From Octadecabacter ascidiaceicola (lineage in GTDB: Bacteria > Pseudomonadota > Alphaproteobacteria > Rhodobacterales > Rhodobacteraceae), in NCBI RefSeq assembly GCF_900185015.1, contig NZ_FXYD01000003.1:186001-250000 (forward strand): a DNA stretch of 64,000 bases, read 5' to 3'. The translations under genes and the position numbers were made by a program. Within the stretch, counting starts at the first letter, position 1; every line of letters begins with the position of its first letter. Positions 34,930-43,461 of this stretch are shown piece by piece. The notes beneath the pieces are model-generated. The model ran no database searches. It was not told where the DNA came from and was given only the letters and a program-made list of their open reading frames with translations.

Positions 34930-35961
34930 TCAAATCGGTTTGATCAGGATTTTTGCGGTCTCGGTTCCTCGTTCCACATCGACGATTGAGGCGGCCAATT
35001 CGGAAAGCGGTCGAATGGAGGAGATCAGGCCTTCGAGGTCCACATCGCCACGCTCTTGCATGGTCGTCAGCATATCAAGCGTGTCACGAAACTCTGAACG
35101 CGTGCAGACTCGGCTCCCGATCAGGGACAGCTCTTTGATAATGCAGCGGGTGATGTGGATTTGGCTGTGCCCTTCACTGGGAAAGCCCAACGTAACAATC
35201 CGGCCCTGAACCGAAGCGGCTTGCGTTGCGGTCTCAAACCCACCTGTCGTTCCTGATGTCTCGACGACCAGATCGAACCCCTCGCCATTACTGGCTTTGG
35301 CCAATTGGTCGAGTGCGCCTATTTGACTTGGATCAATCGCGGAGATTCCCAAGGCGTCTGCCACAGCGCGACGCTTGGGGTTCGGCTCTGATATTTGCAC
35401 CGACCGCGCGCCCATATAATGGGCCGTCAGCGCACAATAGAGTCCAATGGGTCCGGCACCGATGATCAAAACACGATCAGATTGGGTGATTAGCCCGCGA
35501 TTGAGTGAGTGCGTGGCGATGGAAAACGGCTCTGCCAAGGCAGCGGTTTCGTCCGACAATGTGTCAGGGATAGGAAAGACACACTCGGCGGGTACCACGA
35601 CGTGTTCGGCAAAACCGCCATCTTGATTGACACCGATCACGATCAAACGTTCGCAGACATGCGACGCGGCCCGTTTGCAGGCGGTGCAGGTGCCACAAAA
35701 TTTCAACGGTTGGATTGCGGCACGAATGCCGTGCTCGATCCCACTCACCCCCTCGCCAAGCGCTGCGACTCGTCCTGAGAATTCATGCCCGGGGATAACT
35801 GGCGTACGGGCAATGGGATTGGTTCCGTTGAAGATGTGCACGTCCGAGCCGCAGATACCGGTGAAGGAAACCTTGATCAGAACCTCCCCTGGACCGGGGA
35901 TCGGAGCGTCCGTTTCCTCTATATCAATGACTTTCCATGATTTGAGAACTGCAGCTTTCAT
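34930..35961 (-). CDS. Zinc-dependent alcohol dehydrogenase (MDR, sorbitol/threonine DH-like)
   Basis: This 343-residue medium-chain dehydrogenase has catalytic zinc ligands in GICGSDVH and GHE, four cysteines for the structural zinc (CGTCTACKRAASHVC), and the NAD-binding loop GAGPIGLYC. Polyol and sugar-acid dehydrogenases share this form. The start at 35961 follows GGGGGA by four bases; upstream in-frame TTG codons overlap the aldolase gene. In this operon it would make a ketose or keto-acid from an imported polyol or sugar acid. Confidence 0.85.
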   Translation of the reverse strand: MKAAVLKSWKVIDIEETDAPIPGPGEVLIKVSFTGICGSDVHIFNGTNPIARTPVIPGHEFSGRVAALGEGVSGIEHGIRAAIQPLKFCGTCTACKRAASHVCERLIVIGVNQDGGFAEHVVVPAECVFPIPDTLSDETAALAEPFSIATHSLNRGLITQSDRVLIIGAGPIGLYCALTAHYMGARSVQISEPNPKRRAVADALGISAIDPSQIGALDQLAKASNGEGFDLVVETSGTTGGFETATQAASVQGRIVTLGFPSEGHSQIHITRCIIKELSLIGSRVCTRSEFRDTLDMLTTMQERGDVDLEGLISSIRPLSELAASIVDVERGTETAKILIKPI

Positions 35962-35973
35962 CAAGTCCCCCAA

Positions 35974-37419
35974 TTAATCGGCCAGATCACGGATTAGGGC
36001 TTCGTCGCCACTGCGTTCTTTGGTGACGTCGGCCCCGCACCACGCCGCTGGTGCATGGGCAATTGTGTCGGCAACAAGTATTTTGGTGTCAGCGATGTTA
36101 AGCGCCGTGAAATAGGCAGCGGCCCTGTTGCGAACGTCTGCGCGAATATCGGCGTGAACCGCCGTCGCATCCCACCAGTCGCGTTTGAACGGTCCGATAG
36201 GATAGCGCCGCGCATGATGTAGGAATTGCGCTTCGCTCCAGTCAGGTTTCCACTCATCGGCAAAGTTTTCTTTCAACCAGTCATCCGCTTGTGTCACCAG
36301 CTCCTGTGGCAGATGCGCATAGACCGCATTCAGAAAGGCGGCAGCCAGGTGCACTTCGATGCAGTCCGCATCGGGCAATTGCGCTATCTTTTCCATCGAC
36401 AGCATTGAGGCCCCGTGCTGCACACATCCGGCCAAGCCACCATTGGCACGGCATGCGCCAGTCAGGTCCCCGATCAGCGCGAAATCAACATTCATGTCCC
36501 CGAAACTACCGTCTGCCAGCACATTGCCGCCATGGCGGGTTCCCGACTGGATCGACAGTTTGGACAACCCCGCGATATCAGGACCCAGCATCGCAGTGAC
36601 CCCACTCAGATAGGCATCGACCTCTGCCACGGTTGAGTTTTCGTCGCCGACTTCTCCGATCTCGCCCCCGAGCGAGATAGTCACACCTTCCGGTTCCAAC
36701 GCGCGGGTATGGCGGGCCAGTTCGGCAGTCAGTTCGATGTTCAGTCGCTGTTGTTCCGCCTCGGTCGGCCAAGACAGGTCCACAAGGGTCGAGCAATCAA
36801 TGTCAATATTGTAAAAACCAGCACCGATGGCTTCGGTGATGAGGTCTTTGACCGCACCAACTTCGGCTTGCGGGTCTTTGGCGTAGCGCGAAGCCGAAAT
36901 CTGAAAGTGGTCGCCCTGTAAAAACAGGGGCCCTGTATGGTTTTCGGCGATGGCCGCGCAAAGAATGGCTGTGGCGTATTCCCGTGGCCGCTGACCAGTG
37001 AAGCCAATTTCACCGCGCGACAGCTCAAAGATTGCAGCGCCGACATTTTGGGTCTGCATCGCCTGAAACACCCCACGTGCGGACTCAAAGGCAACCGCAC
37101 GCATATTCATAGCGGGAACGGTCATGGCCGTGACGTCGTTTCGCCCTATCCCCCGATATAGATCCTCGATTGAAGCTGGAAATATGCCAAGCGACGATGC
37201 GATCTGCCACGCCAGCCGATGTGCGGCAAGTGCTGCGTCTGGCGTCCCAAACGCCGCAATCTCTGACAGGGCCCCTATATTGACGCGCAAAGCAGCAGGA
37301 GACGTCACCTTGATGCCAGCATCACCAAATTCAATCGCGCTCGCCAAAGCCGCAGCACCTTTGGTTGCCTGCCCGCTGACATGTGGTCCGAATGACTTGG
37401 GAAAATCGGGAAAAATCAT
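35974..37419 (-). CDS. Long class II aldolase-like protein (fructose/tagatose-bisphosphate aldolase family)
   Basis: This 481-residue protein has features of the class II FBP/TBP aldolase superfamily: FLQGDHFQIS, GFYNIDIDCSTLVDLS, SIQSGTRHGG, with zinc-binding His candidates in GDH and RHGG. At about 480 residues it is much longer than ordinary class II FBP aldolase (around 350). Substrate specificity cannot be told. With the PFK-like kinase next to it, cleavage of a ketose bisphosphate is a natural guess. The ATG at 37419 begins MIFPDFPKSFG; a longer open frame upstream crosses the GntR operator and is rejected. Confidence 0.72.
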   Translation of the reverse strand: MIFPDFPKSFGPHVSGQATKGAAALASAIEFGDAGIKVTSPAALRVNIGALSEIAAFGTPDAALAAHRLAWQIASSLGIFPASIEDLYRGIGRNDVTAMTVPAMNMRAVAFESARGVFQAMQTQNVGAAIFELSRGEIGFTGQRPREYATAILCAAIAENHTGPLFLQGDHFQISASRYAKDPQAEVGAVKDLITEAIGAGFYNIDIDCSTLVDLSWPTEAEQQRLNIELTAELARHTRALEPEGVTISLGGEIGEVGDENSTVAEVDAYLSGVTAMLGPDIAGLSKLSIQSGTRHGGNVLADGSFGDMNVDFALIGDLTGACRANGGLAGCVQHGASMLSMEKIAQLPDADCIEVHLAAAFLNAVYAHLPQELVTQADDWLKENFADEWKPDWSEAQFLHHARRYPIGPFKRDWWDATAVHADIRADVRNRAAAYFTALNIADTKILVADTIAHAPAAWCGADVTKERSGDEALIRDLAD

Positions 37420-37460
37420 TTGAGGGGCAGCTCCAGCCAATTGAGTTTTCAGCACCTTGA

Positions 37461-37474
37461 TATAAAAAGTATAC
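37461..37474. promoter_or_regulatory. GntR-type operator, copy 1
   Basis: TATAAAAAGTATAC lies 42 bases before the aldolase start and differs at one base from the copy at 38351. FCD-type GntR regulators bind short AT-rich palindromes of this kind. It probably controls the aldolase-dehydrogenase-kinase operon. Confidence 0.6.
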
Positions 37475-37523
37475 CAAAAGCAAGGGAAAATCATTTAGCC
37501 TGGCAGGCGCTTTGGGTTCTGAA

Positions 37524-38222
37524 CTAGGCCCCGACTGAAAAAGACGCCCTTATCCGCTCTTCGACCGAGATCAAATGGGTCGCCATCGCTTGGTCTGCCG
37601 CATCCGGCTGACGAGCTGAAATAGCGTTGTAGATGGTTTGATGGTGTTTCATCGCACGTTCAGCACTGCCCGGCATCGCCAAAGTCACCTTACGATTGTC
37701 GATCAGCCACTTGAGGATCGCTTCGACGATGGTGGGCAGCAAAGGATTGCCGCTCATTCGGGCAATAGTTTTGTGGAATTCGGAATCCGTGCGCCAGAAT
37801 CTTTGCAGGTCCCCGAGCGCGGCTACATTTTCATCAAGCCTTTCTTTTAATTCAGAAATTTGTTCTGGCGTTGCCTCTAACGCGAGCTTTCTAACGAGGG
37901 CGCATTCCAATATCCGCCGCAACTCCATCAGGTGGAAAAGGTTATCTTCCTTGCGCAATGCCAGACGCGCTAGGACGTCAATTTCTCCCAGAACAATGTC
38001 GAAGTTCGGTTCAACGACCCGCGGTCGTCGCCCGCTCCCAAGTTCAATGAGGCCACGCTTTGACAGTGAGAATAGCGCCTCACGGATCGACGGGCGACCG
38101 ACACCGAATCGTTCCATCAGATCCCGTTCGGGCGGCAATGCTTCGCCCGGTTTGTGAATACCTTCCGCGATTTCCTCGGATAGGGCCTGTTCGACTTGTT
38201 GGTATAATTTTTGTGGTTTCAT
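37524..38222 (-). CDS. GntR-family regulator, FadR/FCD subfamily
   Basis: This 232-residue protein has an N-terminal winged helix (PPERDLMERFGVGRPSIREALFSLSKRGLIE, about 31-60) and a C-terminal all-helical FCD domain (about 75-225) with metal-binding histidines including EFHKTIA and HHQTI. Such regulators respond to organic acids. The gene lies between the aldolase operon and the TRAP operon, both of which carry the same TATAAAAxGTATAC motif, so it is the likely local repressor. Confidence 0.9.
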   Translation of the reverse strand: MKPQKLYQQVEQALSEEIAEGIHKPGEALPPERDLMERFGVGRPSIREALFSLSKRGLIELGSGRRPRVVEPNFDIVLGEIDVLARLALRKEDNLFHLMELRRILECALVRKLALEATPEQISELKERLDENVAALGDLQRFWRTDSEFHKTIARMSGNPLLPTIVEAILKWLIDNRKVTLAMPGSAERAMKHHQTIYNAISARQPDAADQAMATHLISVEERIRASFSVGA

Positions 38223-38350
38223 TCCTCAAAAGTGCAATGTTTTCCGCCTATGATCAAGTCAGCATTACAGTCAGAGTCTCGTGCAGCGCTACAGGTCGGT
38301 GGTTCAGTGCGAGGCAAATCGGGGATTTATGTTGACAGATGTCATTTTGG

Positions 38351-38364
38351 TATAAAAGGTATAC
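38351..38364. promoter_or_regulatory. GntR-type operator, copy 2
   Basis: TATAAAAGGTATAC lies 31 bases before the dctP start and within the divergent spacer between the regulator and the TRAP operon. It shares 13 of 14 bases with the copy at 37461. Extending by a few bases (TTGG ... TACGG) gives weak dyad symmetry. Confidence 0.6.
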
Positions 38365-38395
38365 GGAAATACAATCGATTCATGGGAGGATCACA

Positions 38396-39367
38396 ATGAA
38401 CAAGTTTACCACTCTAGTGGTGTCTGCGGGGGTCAGTGTCGTTGCGACGACCGCCACTTTTGCCGACACGCTGAAACTTTCGCTTTCGTACGAGCCGAGC
38501 TCTGCACATCACCAATGGGCTGATTGGGCTGCTGAAGAAATTGCAACGCGCACCGATGGCCGTCACACGGTTGATGTTTTTGGGTCCGGTCAGCTGGGTT
38601 CCGAACGGGACGTTGAAGAAAGCCTGACCCTTGGCACAGTGGATATTGGTTTTGTCGGCGCGGGCCATATGGCACAGCGTTACGAGCCAATCTCGATCCA
38701 CTTGGCCGCGTTCCTGTGGCGCGATCTGGATCATTTCCTCGCGTATCCAACCAGCGAAACCTACCGCGAAGTGACCTCAGGCTATGAAGAGGCTTCGGGC
38801 AACACAGTTGTCGCAATGACCTATTTCGGCCAGCGCCACGTCTCTGCGAACGAGCCCCTTTTGACGCCGGCCGACTTCGAAGGTCTGAAGATGCGCGTGC
38901 CACCGGTTCCGATCTACATGGTGTTCCCCGATGCAGTGGGTGCCAATTCGACACCGGTTAACTTCTCTGAACTCTATCTCGCCCTGCAACAAGGCGTGGT
39001 CGTGGCGCAGGAAAACCCTCTACCAACAATCCAAGCCAAGCAGTTTCATGAGGTTCAGTCGGACATCATGCTGACTGGCCATATGACAGACGGTTACTAC
39101 ACTTTGGTTGGCGGACCGACTTGGGCACGTCTGTCGGAAGAGGATCAGGGCATCATTTCCGCAGTCTTGCAAGAGGCCGCTGCTGGTGCATCCGCCGACA
39201 TTATCCAGTCTGAAAAGGACCTTGTTGATTGGTTCCATGAACAGGGCACTAACGTGCATGAAGTCGACCGCCAGGCGTTTTCTGACATCGTAAAGCCTGT
39301 CATTCTGGAAGGTGACTGGCCGTGGGAAGCCCGCCAGATCGAAGAACTTCTTGCCCTTGGGCAATAA
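38396..39367 (+). CDS. dctP: TRAP transporter solute-binding protein DctP
   Basis: This 323-residue protein has a signal peptide (hydrophobic core ending TATFADT) and the DctP/TAXI-type fold, with TDGRHTVDVFGSGQLG and GLKMRVPP, the latter including the Arg that usually binds a carboxylate. The start at 38396 is set by a GGGAGG box. TRAP transporters import organic acids, sugar acids and some polyols by a sodium gradient. The GntR regulator and the enzymes around suggest a sugar acid or polyol. Confidence 0.92.
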   Translation: MNKFTTLVVSAGVSVVATTATFADTLKLSLSYEPSSAHHQWADWAAEEIATRTDGRHTVDVFGSGQLGSERDVEESLTLGTVDIGFVGAGHMAQRYEPISIHLAAFLWRDLDHFLAYPTSETYREVTSGYEEASGNTVVAMTYFGQRHVSANEPLLTPADFEGLKMRVPPVPIYMVFPDAVGANSTPVNFSELYLALQQGVVVAQENPLPTIQAKQFHEVQSDIMLTGHMTDGYYTLVGGPTWARLSEEDQGIISAVLQEAAAGASADIIQSEKDLVDWFHEQGTNVHEVDRQAFSDIVKPVILEGDWPWEARQIEELLALGQ

Positions 39368-39390
39368 GTTGGCCCATTCATAAAACACCA

Positions 39391-39427
39391 AAGGCCCGCG
39401 CAAGTTTATATTGGGCGGGCCTTTTTT
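39391..39427 (+). terminator. Terminator/attenuator between dctP and dctQ
   Basis: GGCCCGC and GCGGGCC form a stable stem around a 15-base loop, followed by six T. It lies 25 bases past the dctP stop and 20 before dctQ starts. It should give much more binding protein than membrane subunits, as is usual for TRAP operons. Confidence 0.85.
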
Positions 39428-39447
39428 AGCTACAACGGGGGTGCAAA

Positions 39448-39918
39448 ATGAAGCGGTTTGCCAAAATCGATGAGCTGGCCATGTGCCTTGTGTTGTGGGC
39501 GCTGTTTCTGGTTGTCGGGCTCCAGTTTTTCACACGGTATGTGTTGAACGATTCACTTGGCTGGACGGAAGAAATCGCACGCATGTTGTTGATCGTGCTA
39601 ACTTATGTGGGCGCTGTGGTCTGTGCGCGCAAACGCAGCCACATCCGGGTTGATTTGATTATTGAAATGCTCCCTGAAAAAATACTCAAGACCGTCGTGC
39701 GTGGGATTGATCTGCTGAGCGCCGTGTTCTTTCTGTTCCTCAGCTGGACGGCGATGCAATTCGCGCTCGTCACTCGGCTGCGGATGAGCAGCATCGAAAT
39801 CCCAAAGAGCATTATCTTCTGGATTTGCGCAGTCTCTCTGCTTTTCATGGCCTTTTACTACTTCGTTCACGCCGTGAAGGGCGATGAAGGCAAATCCGCT
39901 ATCAGCAAGGGTATTTGA
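39448..39918 (+). CDS. dctQ: TRAP transporter small membrane subunit DctQ
   Basis: This 156-residue protein has four hydrophobic helices and the DctQ pattern (LGWTEEIARMLLIVLTYVGAVVCARKRSHIRVD). It scaffolds the large subunit. It follows the dctP terminator and stops one base before dctM, so they are co-translated. Confidence 0.9.
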   Translation: MKRFAKIDELAMCLVLWALFLVVGLQFFTRYVLNDSLGWTEEIARMLLIVLTYVGAVVCARKRSHIRVDLIIEMLPEKILKTVVRGIDLLSAVFFLFLSWTAMQFALVTRLRMSSIEIPKSIIFWICAVSLLFMAFYYFVHAVKGDEGKSAISKGI

Positions 39919-39919
39919 A

Positions 39920-41197
39920 ATGGCCGCAGGTTTACTAATAGTTGCCGTCACTATGATGATCGTTTTGGGTATTCCTGTCGCTGTGTCTATGGCGCTGGGG
40001 TCGGTCGTCTTCGTTCTGCTGAACGGCACACCATCGGTCGTTATTATGCACCAGATGGTCAGCGGCATCGACAGCTTCCCGCTGCTGGCTATTCCGTTCT
40101 TCATTCTGGCCGGAAACCTGATGAATTCGTCGGCGATCACCGACCGAATTTTTGACTTTGCATCCAAGTTGTTCGCTTGGGCGCGCGGAGGCATTTGCTA
40201 CGTCAATATCGTGGCCAGCGTAATCTTCGCTGGCATGAGCGGCGCCGCAGTGGCCGACGCAGGCGGCTTGGGTGCAATCGAGATCAAGGCGATGCGCGAT
40301 CGTGGCTATGGTGACCGTGTGTCTGTGGGTCTGACGGCAGCCAGTTCCATCATCGGACCGTTGATCCCGCCTTCTTTGCCAATGATTATTTTCGGGTTTG
40401 TCGGCGATGTTTCGATAGGTCGGTTGTTCGTGGCCGGATTCATTCCCGGCATCGTCATGGCGCTGTGTCTTGCCGCTATGGTGCGCTGGATCGCCCACAA
40501 ACATGATCTGCCACGCGACGGGGATTTCGCATGGTCCACGGTCGGCACCTCGTTCAACAAAGCTTTCTTGTCGCTCCTGACACCGATTATCATCGTCGGC
40601 GGCATTCTGGGCGGCATTTTCACCCCGACCGAGGCCGCGATTGCGGCGGCGGCTTACGCTCTGGTTCTCGGCGTGGTGGTTTACCGCACGCTCAGTTTCA
40701 AAGATATCTGGGATGTGTCGCGAGCCTCTGCTGAGATGACCGCGTCGATCCTTTTCATTGTCAGCGCCGCCAGTCTCTTTGCTTGGATCATCAAGACGGA
40801 GCGCGTCGCCTATGATTTTTCCGCAGCGCTTTTCGGGTTCACCGATAATGTTATCGTGATCCTCCTCTTGATCAATTTGCTGCTGCTAATCGTCGGGTGT
40901 TTTCTGGATGCGATTGCCGCGATCACCATTCTGACGCCGATCCTGTTGCCTGTGGCCGTGGCCGCTGGCGTTGATCCGGCGCAATTCGGCGTGATCATGG
41001 TGTTGAACCTCATGATCGGTCTGTTGTCGCCGCCGTTAGGTATCGTTCTTTATGTTCTCAGTTCGGTCAGTGGCGTTTCAATGCGCGACACGATCTTAGG
41101 CACATTGCCCTTTATGATACCGCTTCTGGCGACGTTGTTTATTGTCACATTCGTTCCGGCTGTGTCACTTTGGCTGCCCAATCTATTGGGTTTTTAA
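39920..41197 (+). CDS. dctM: TRAP transporter large permease DctM
   Basis: This 425-residue protein has 11-12 hydrophobic segments and DctM-typical motifs (GIPVAVSMALG, MSGAAVADAGGLGAIEIKAM, GPLIPPSLPMIIFG). It is the transport subunit that moves substrate with sodium. The start at 39920 lies just after the dctQ stop; an earlier open frame inside dctQ is rejected. It is followed closely by the beta-hydroxyacid dehydrogenase gene. Confidence 0.92.
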   Translation: MAAGLLIVAVTMMIVLGIPVAVSMALGSVVFVLLNGTPSVVIMHQMVSGIDSFPLLAIPFFILAGNLMNSSAITDRIFDFASKLFAWARGGICYVNIVASVIFAGMSGAAVADAGGLGAIEIKAMRDRGYGDRVSVGLTAASSIIGPLIPPSLPMIIFGFVGDVSIGRLFVAGFIPGIVMALCLAAMVRWIAHKHDLPRDGDFAWSTVGTSFNKAFLSLLTPIIIVGGILGGIFTPTEAAIAAAAYALVLGVVVYRTLSFKDIWDVSRASAEMTASILFIVSAASLFAWIIKTERVAYDFSAALFGFTDNVIVILLLINLLLLIVGCFLDAIAAITILTPILLPVAVAAGVDPAQFGVIMVLNLMIGLLSPPLGIVLYVLSSVSGVSMRDTILGTLPFMIPLLATLFIVTFVPAVSLWLPNLLGF

Positions 41198-41209
41198 GGG
41201 ATTGCGCAA

Positions 41210-42094
41210 ATGACTAAACCTTTGGGAAAGGTTGGCTTCATCGGGCTTGGATTGATGGGACTGCCGATGGCGCAGAACCTACTGGGCGCGGGCGCTGATC
41301 TGGTCGTGTTCAACCGCACTGCTGCCAAAGCGGAGCCGCTTATTGCAACTGGTGCCACCGCGTCCGACGACGTGCGCCAGTTGGCCGAACAAACGCGCGG
41401 CGGTATTGTGGTTATCTGTGTCAGCGACACCCCGGCGATGACCCAAACCGTAGAGGCCCTGACCTGTCAATATCTTGGTGGAACGCTGGTGATCGACATG
41501 GGCACCACTACGGTCGACGCAACGCGTTCGGCTGCGGCGCGTGTTGTTGCCGCCGGAGGCACGTTTGTTGACGCGCCAGTGTCGGGTGGTGCCGTGGGGG
41601 CCACCGAAGGCACGCTGAGCATCATGGCGGGGGGCGAAATGACCGACATAAAACGCGCGGCGGCAGTGTTCACCGTGCTCGGAAAATCTACCACCCATAT
41701 TGGGCCAGTGGCGGCAGGACAGATCGCGAAAGCCGCAAATCAGGCGATCGTAGGGGCAACGCTTGGTATCGTTGGCGAAACCATGGTGTTGGCTAAAGCC
41801 GCAGGGGCCGACCCTGCAAAAATGCGTGAAGCATTGCTGGGCGGTTTTGCCAGCAGCCGCATTCTCGACCTGCACGGTCAGCGTATGATCGACCGCAACT
41901 TTGTGCCGGGTGGGCGCGCACGAACACAAGCCAAAGACCTCGTGCAGGCCGCTGATCTGGCGCAATCTCTGGGCCTCGATCTGCCGATCCTTTCGCAATG
42001 TCGCGACCTATGGCTGGAAATGGTCAACAATGGCATGGCCGATCTTGACCAGTCCGGCTATCTCGCTTTTGTTGAGTCAAAACAGGAGCAATGA
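41210..42094 (+). CDS. Beta-hydroxyacid dehydrogenase (tartronate semialdehyde reductase/GarR-like)
   Basis: This 294-residue protein has the N-terminal NAD(P) loop GFIGLGLMGLPMAQNL, the substrate-binding segment DAPVSGGAVGATEGTLSIMAGG and the catalytic Lys in AKAANQ, all hallmarks of the GarR/MmsB/LtnD family. It would reduce tartronate semialdehyde to D-glycerate or oxidise a sugar acid such as threonate. Next to a Hyi-like isomerase, either the glyoxylate-type or the LtnD/OtnI-type pathway is possible. D-glycerate could feed the glycerate kinase encoded at 10419, though that gene is far away. Confidence 0.85.
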   Translation: MTKPLGKVGFIGLGLMGLPMAQNLLGAGADLVVFNRTAAKAEPLIATGATASDDVRQLAEQTRGGIVVICVSDTPAMTQTVEALTCQYLGGTLVIDMGTTTVDATRSAAARVVAAGGTFVDAPVSGGAVGATEGTLSIMAGGEMTDIKRAAAVFTVLGKSTTHIGPVAAGQIAKAANQAIVGATLGIVGETMVLAKAAGADPAKMREALLGGFASSRILDLHGQRMIDRNFVPGGRARTQAKDLVQAADLAQSLGLDLPILSQCRDLWLEMVNNGMADLDQSGYLAFVESKQEQ

Positions 42095-42095
42095 G

Positions 42096-42866
42096 GTGCT
42101 GAATTTCGCAGCCAACCTGAGCTTTCTGTTTCCAACGCAAGCCTTTCCTGATCGCTTTGCCGCGGCTTCCGGCGTGGGGTTCAAGGCCTGCGAGTATCTG
42201 TTTCCATACGACTATGAACCGGATGAAATCCAAGGCCTGTTGGAAAAATCCGGATTGAAGCAAGCGCTATTCAACTTGCCCCCCGGCGATTGGAACGCGG
42301 GCGAGCGCGGCTTGGCCGCCATACCGACGCGCGTCCAAGACTTCGCAGCTTCAGTTGAAACCGCACTGCGTTATGCCGAGGCCACAGGATGTCAAAACTT
42401 GCACATTATGGCTGGCAACGCCGATCCGCAAAGCACCGCAATGCAAGACACCTTTCTGTCAAATCTCAGCCACGCCGCAGTGCGGTTGCATGACGCGGGC
42501 ATCACTGCGTTGATCGAACCGATAAACCCCACAGACATGCCCGGTTATTTCCTGACCGAAGTCGATCAGGCTCTTGGGATCATCGACGCCGTCGCCGCGC
42601 CAAACCTGAAACTACAATATGATTGCTATCATCGGGCGATGGTCGGCAAGGATGTGATTGCGGGGTTGGAGCTGGCGGGCGACAGAATTGGCCACATCCA
42701 GATCGCGGGCGCACCGGGCCGGAATGAGCCGGGAACGGGCACGCTGGACTACGCTCCGATATTTATGAGGCTACAAGCGATGGGATATGATGGCTGGATT
42801 GGCTGTGAATATCGGCCCGCCGGAAAGACAGTCGACGGGCTGAATTGGCAGGCGGGCTGGGTCTGA
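42096..42866 (+). CDS. Hydroxypyruvate isomerase-like TIM barrel protein (Hyi/OtnI family)
   Basis: This 256-residue protein is a xylose-isomerase-like TIM barrel of the Hyi/OtnI group, with NLSFLFPTQAFPDRF at the start, the Glu of LIEPINPTDMPGYFL and the metal-binding Asp/His of LQYDCYHRAMV and IGHIQIA. It interconverts hydroxypyruvate with tartronate semialdehyde, or 2-oxo-tetronate with 3-oxo-tetronate. The GTG at 42096 has an AGGAG box and follows the previous stop by one base. It completes the TRAP operon. Confidence 0.85.
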   Translation: MLNFAANLSFLFPTQAFPDRFAAASGVGFKACEYLFPYDYEPDEIQGLLEKSGLKQALFNLPPGDWNAGERGLAAIPTRVQDFAASVETALRYAEATGCQNLHIMAGNADPQSTAMQDTFLSNLSHAAVRLHDAGITALIEPINPTDMPGYFLTEVDQALGIIDAVAAPNLKLQYDCYHRAMVGKDVIAGLELAGDRIGHIQIAGAPGRNEPGTGTLDYAPIFMRLQAMGYDGWIGCEYRPAGKTVDGLNWQAGWV

Positions 42867-42869
42867 TCA

Positions 42870-43337
42870 TCAGGGTGTTCGTGCGATACCAGCTTTGACA
42901 CGCCTTAGTGGGATCGAGCTTTCAATGCCAGCGACGGGTGCAAGGCGGGTTAGCTTGGTGGTCAGGAATTGTTCGAATTCGCCCATGTCCCGCGTCACCA
43001 CGCGCAGTAGGTAGTCGCGGTTTCCGGTCATAAGCCAGCAGTCAACGACCTCGGGCATCCGGCCGATGGCGTCCTCGAATTTGGCGAGCGCGTCGTCTAC
43101 CTGCCGGTCGAGCTTAACCGACACAAAAACCGAAACGCCAAAGCCGAGACGTACCTCGTCGATCAGCGCAGCATACCCCCTGATGAAACCATGATCTTCC
43201 AGCCGCGCCAAACGCCGCGCGACGGGTGACGGACTTAGCCCTACGGCCTCGCTTAAGCCCTGCACTGTCAGGCGACCGTCACGGGCAAGGCAGCGAAGGA
43301 TTCGTAGATCAAATTCATCCGTGACACCGGTTTCCAT
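42870..43337 (-). CDS. Lrp/AsnC-family transcriptional regulator
   Basis: This 155-residue protein has an N-terminal HTH (LRILRCLARDGRLTVQGLSEAVGLSPSPVARRLARLE) and a C-terminal RAM/AsnC_trans_reg domain (about 75-150). The start at 43337 (METGVTDEFD) gives the usual family length; the frame is open 21 codons upstream without support. It is divergent from the ThDP enzyme gene with a 124-bp spacer, so it probably senses an amino acid or 2-oxoacid and controls that gene. It converges with the Hyi-like gene. Confidence 0.88.
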   Translation of the reverse strand: METGVTDEFDLRILRCLARDGRLTVQGLSEAVGLSPSPVARRLARLEDHGFIRGYAALIDEVRLGFGVSVFVSVKLDRQVDDALAKFEDAIGRMPEVVDCWLMTGNRDYLLRVVTRDMGEFEQFLTTKLTRLAPVAGIESSIPLRRVKAGIARTP

Positions 43338-43461
43338 TAATATTCCCCATCTTGCACCGAATTCCACTACAAACCCGCAAACATCTGCTGATTTTGCCAA
43401 GAAACCCCTCGGATTTCAATCTAAACTACTAGAAGAATTGAATTTTCGCGGAAAAATCGCT

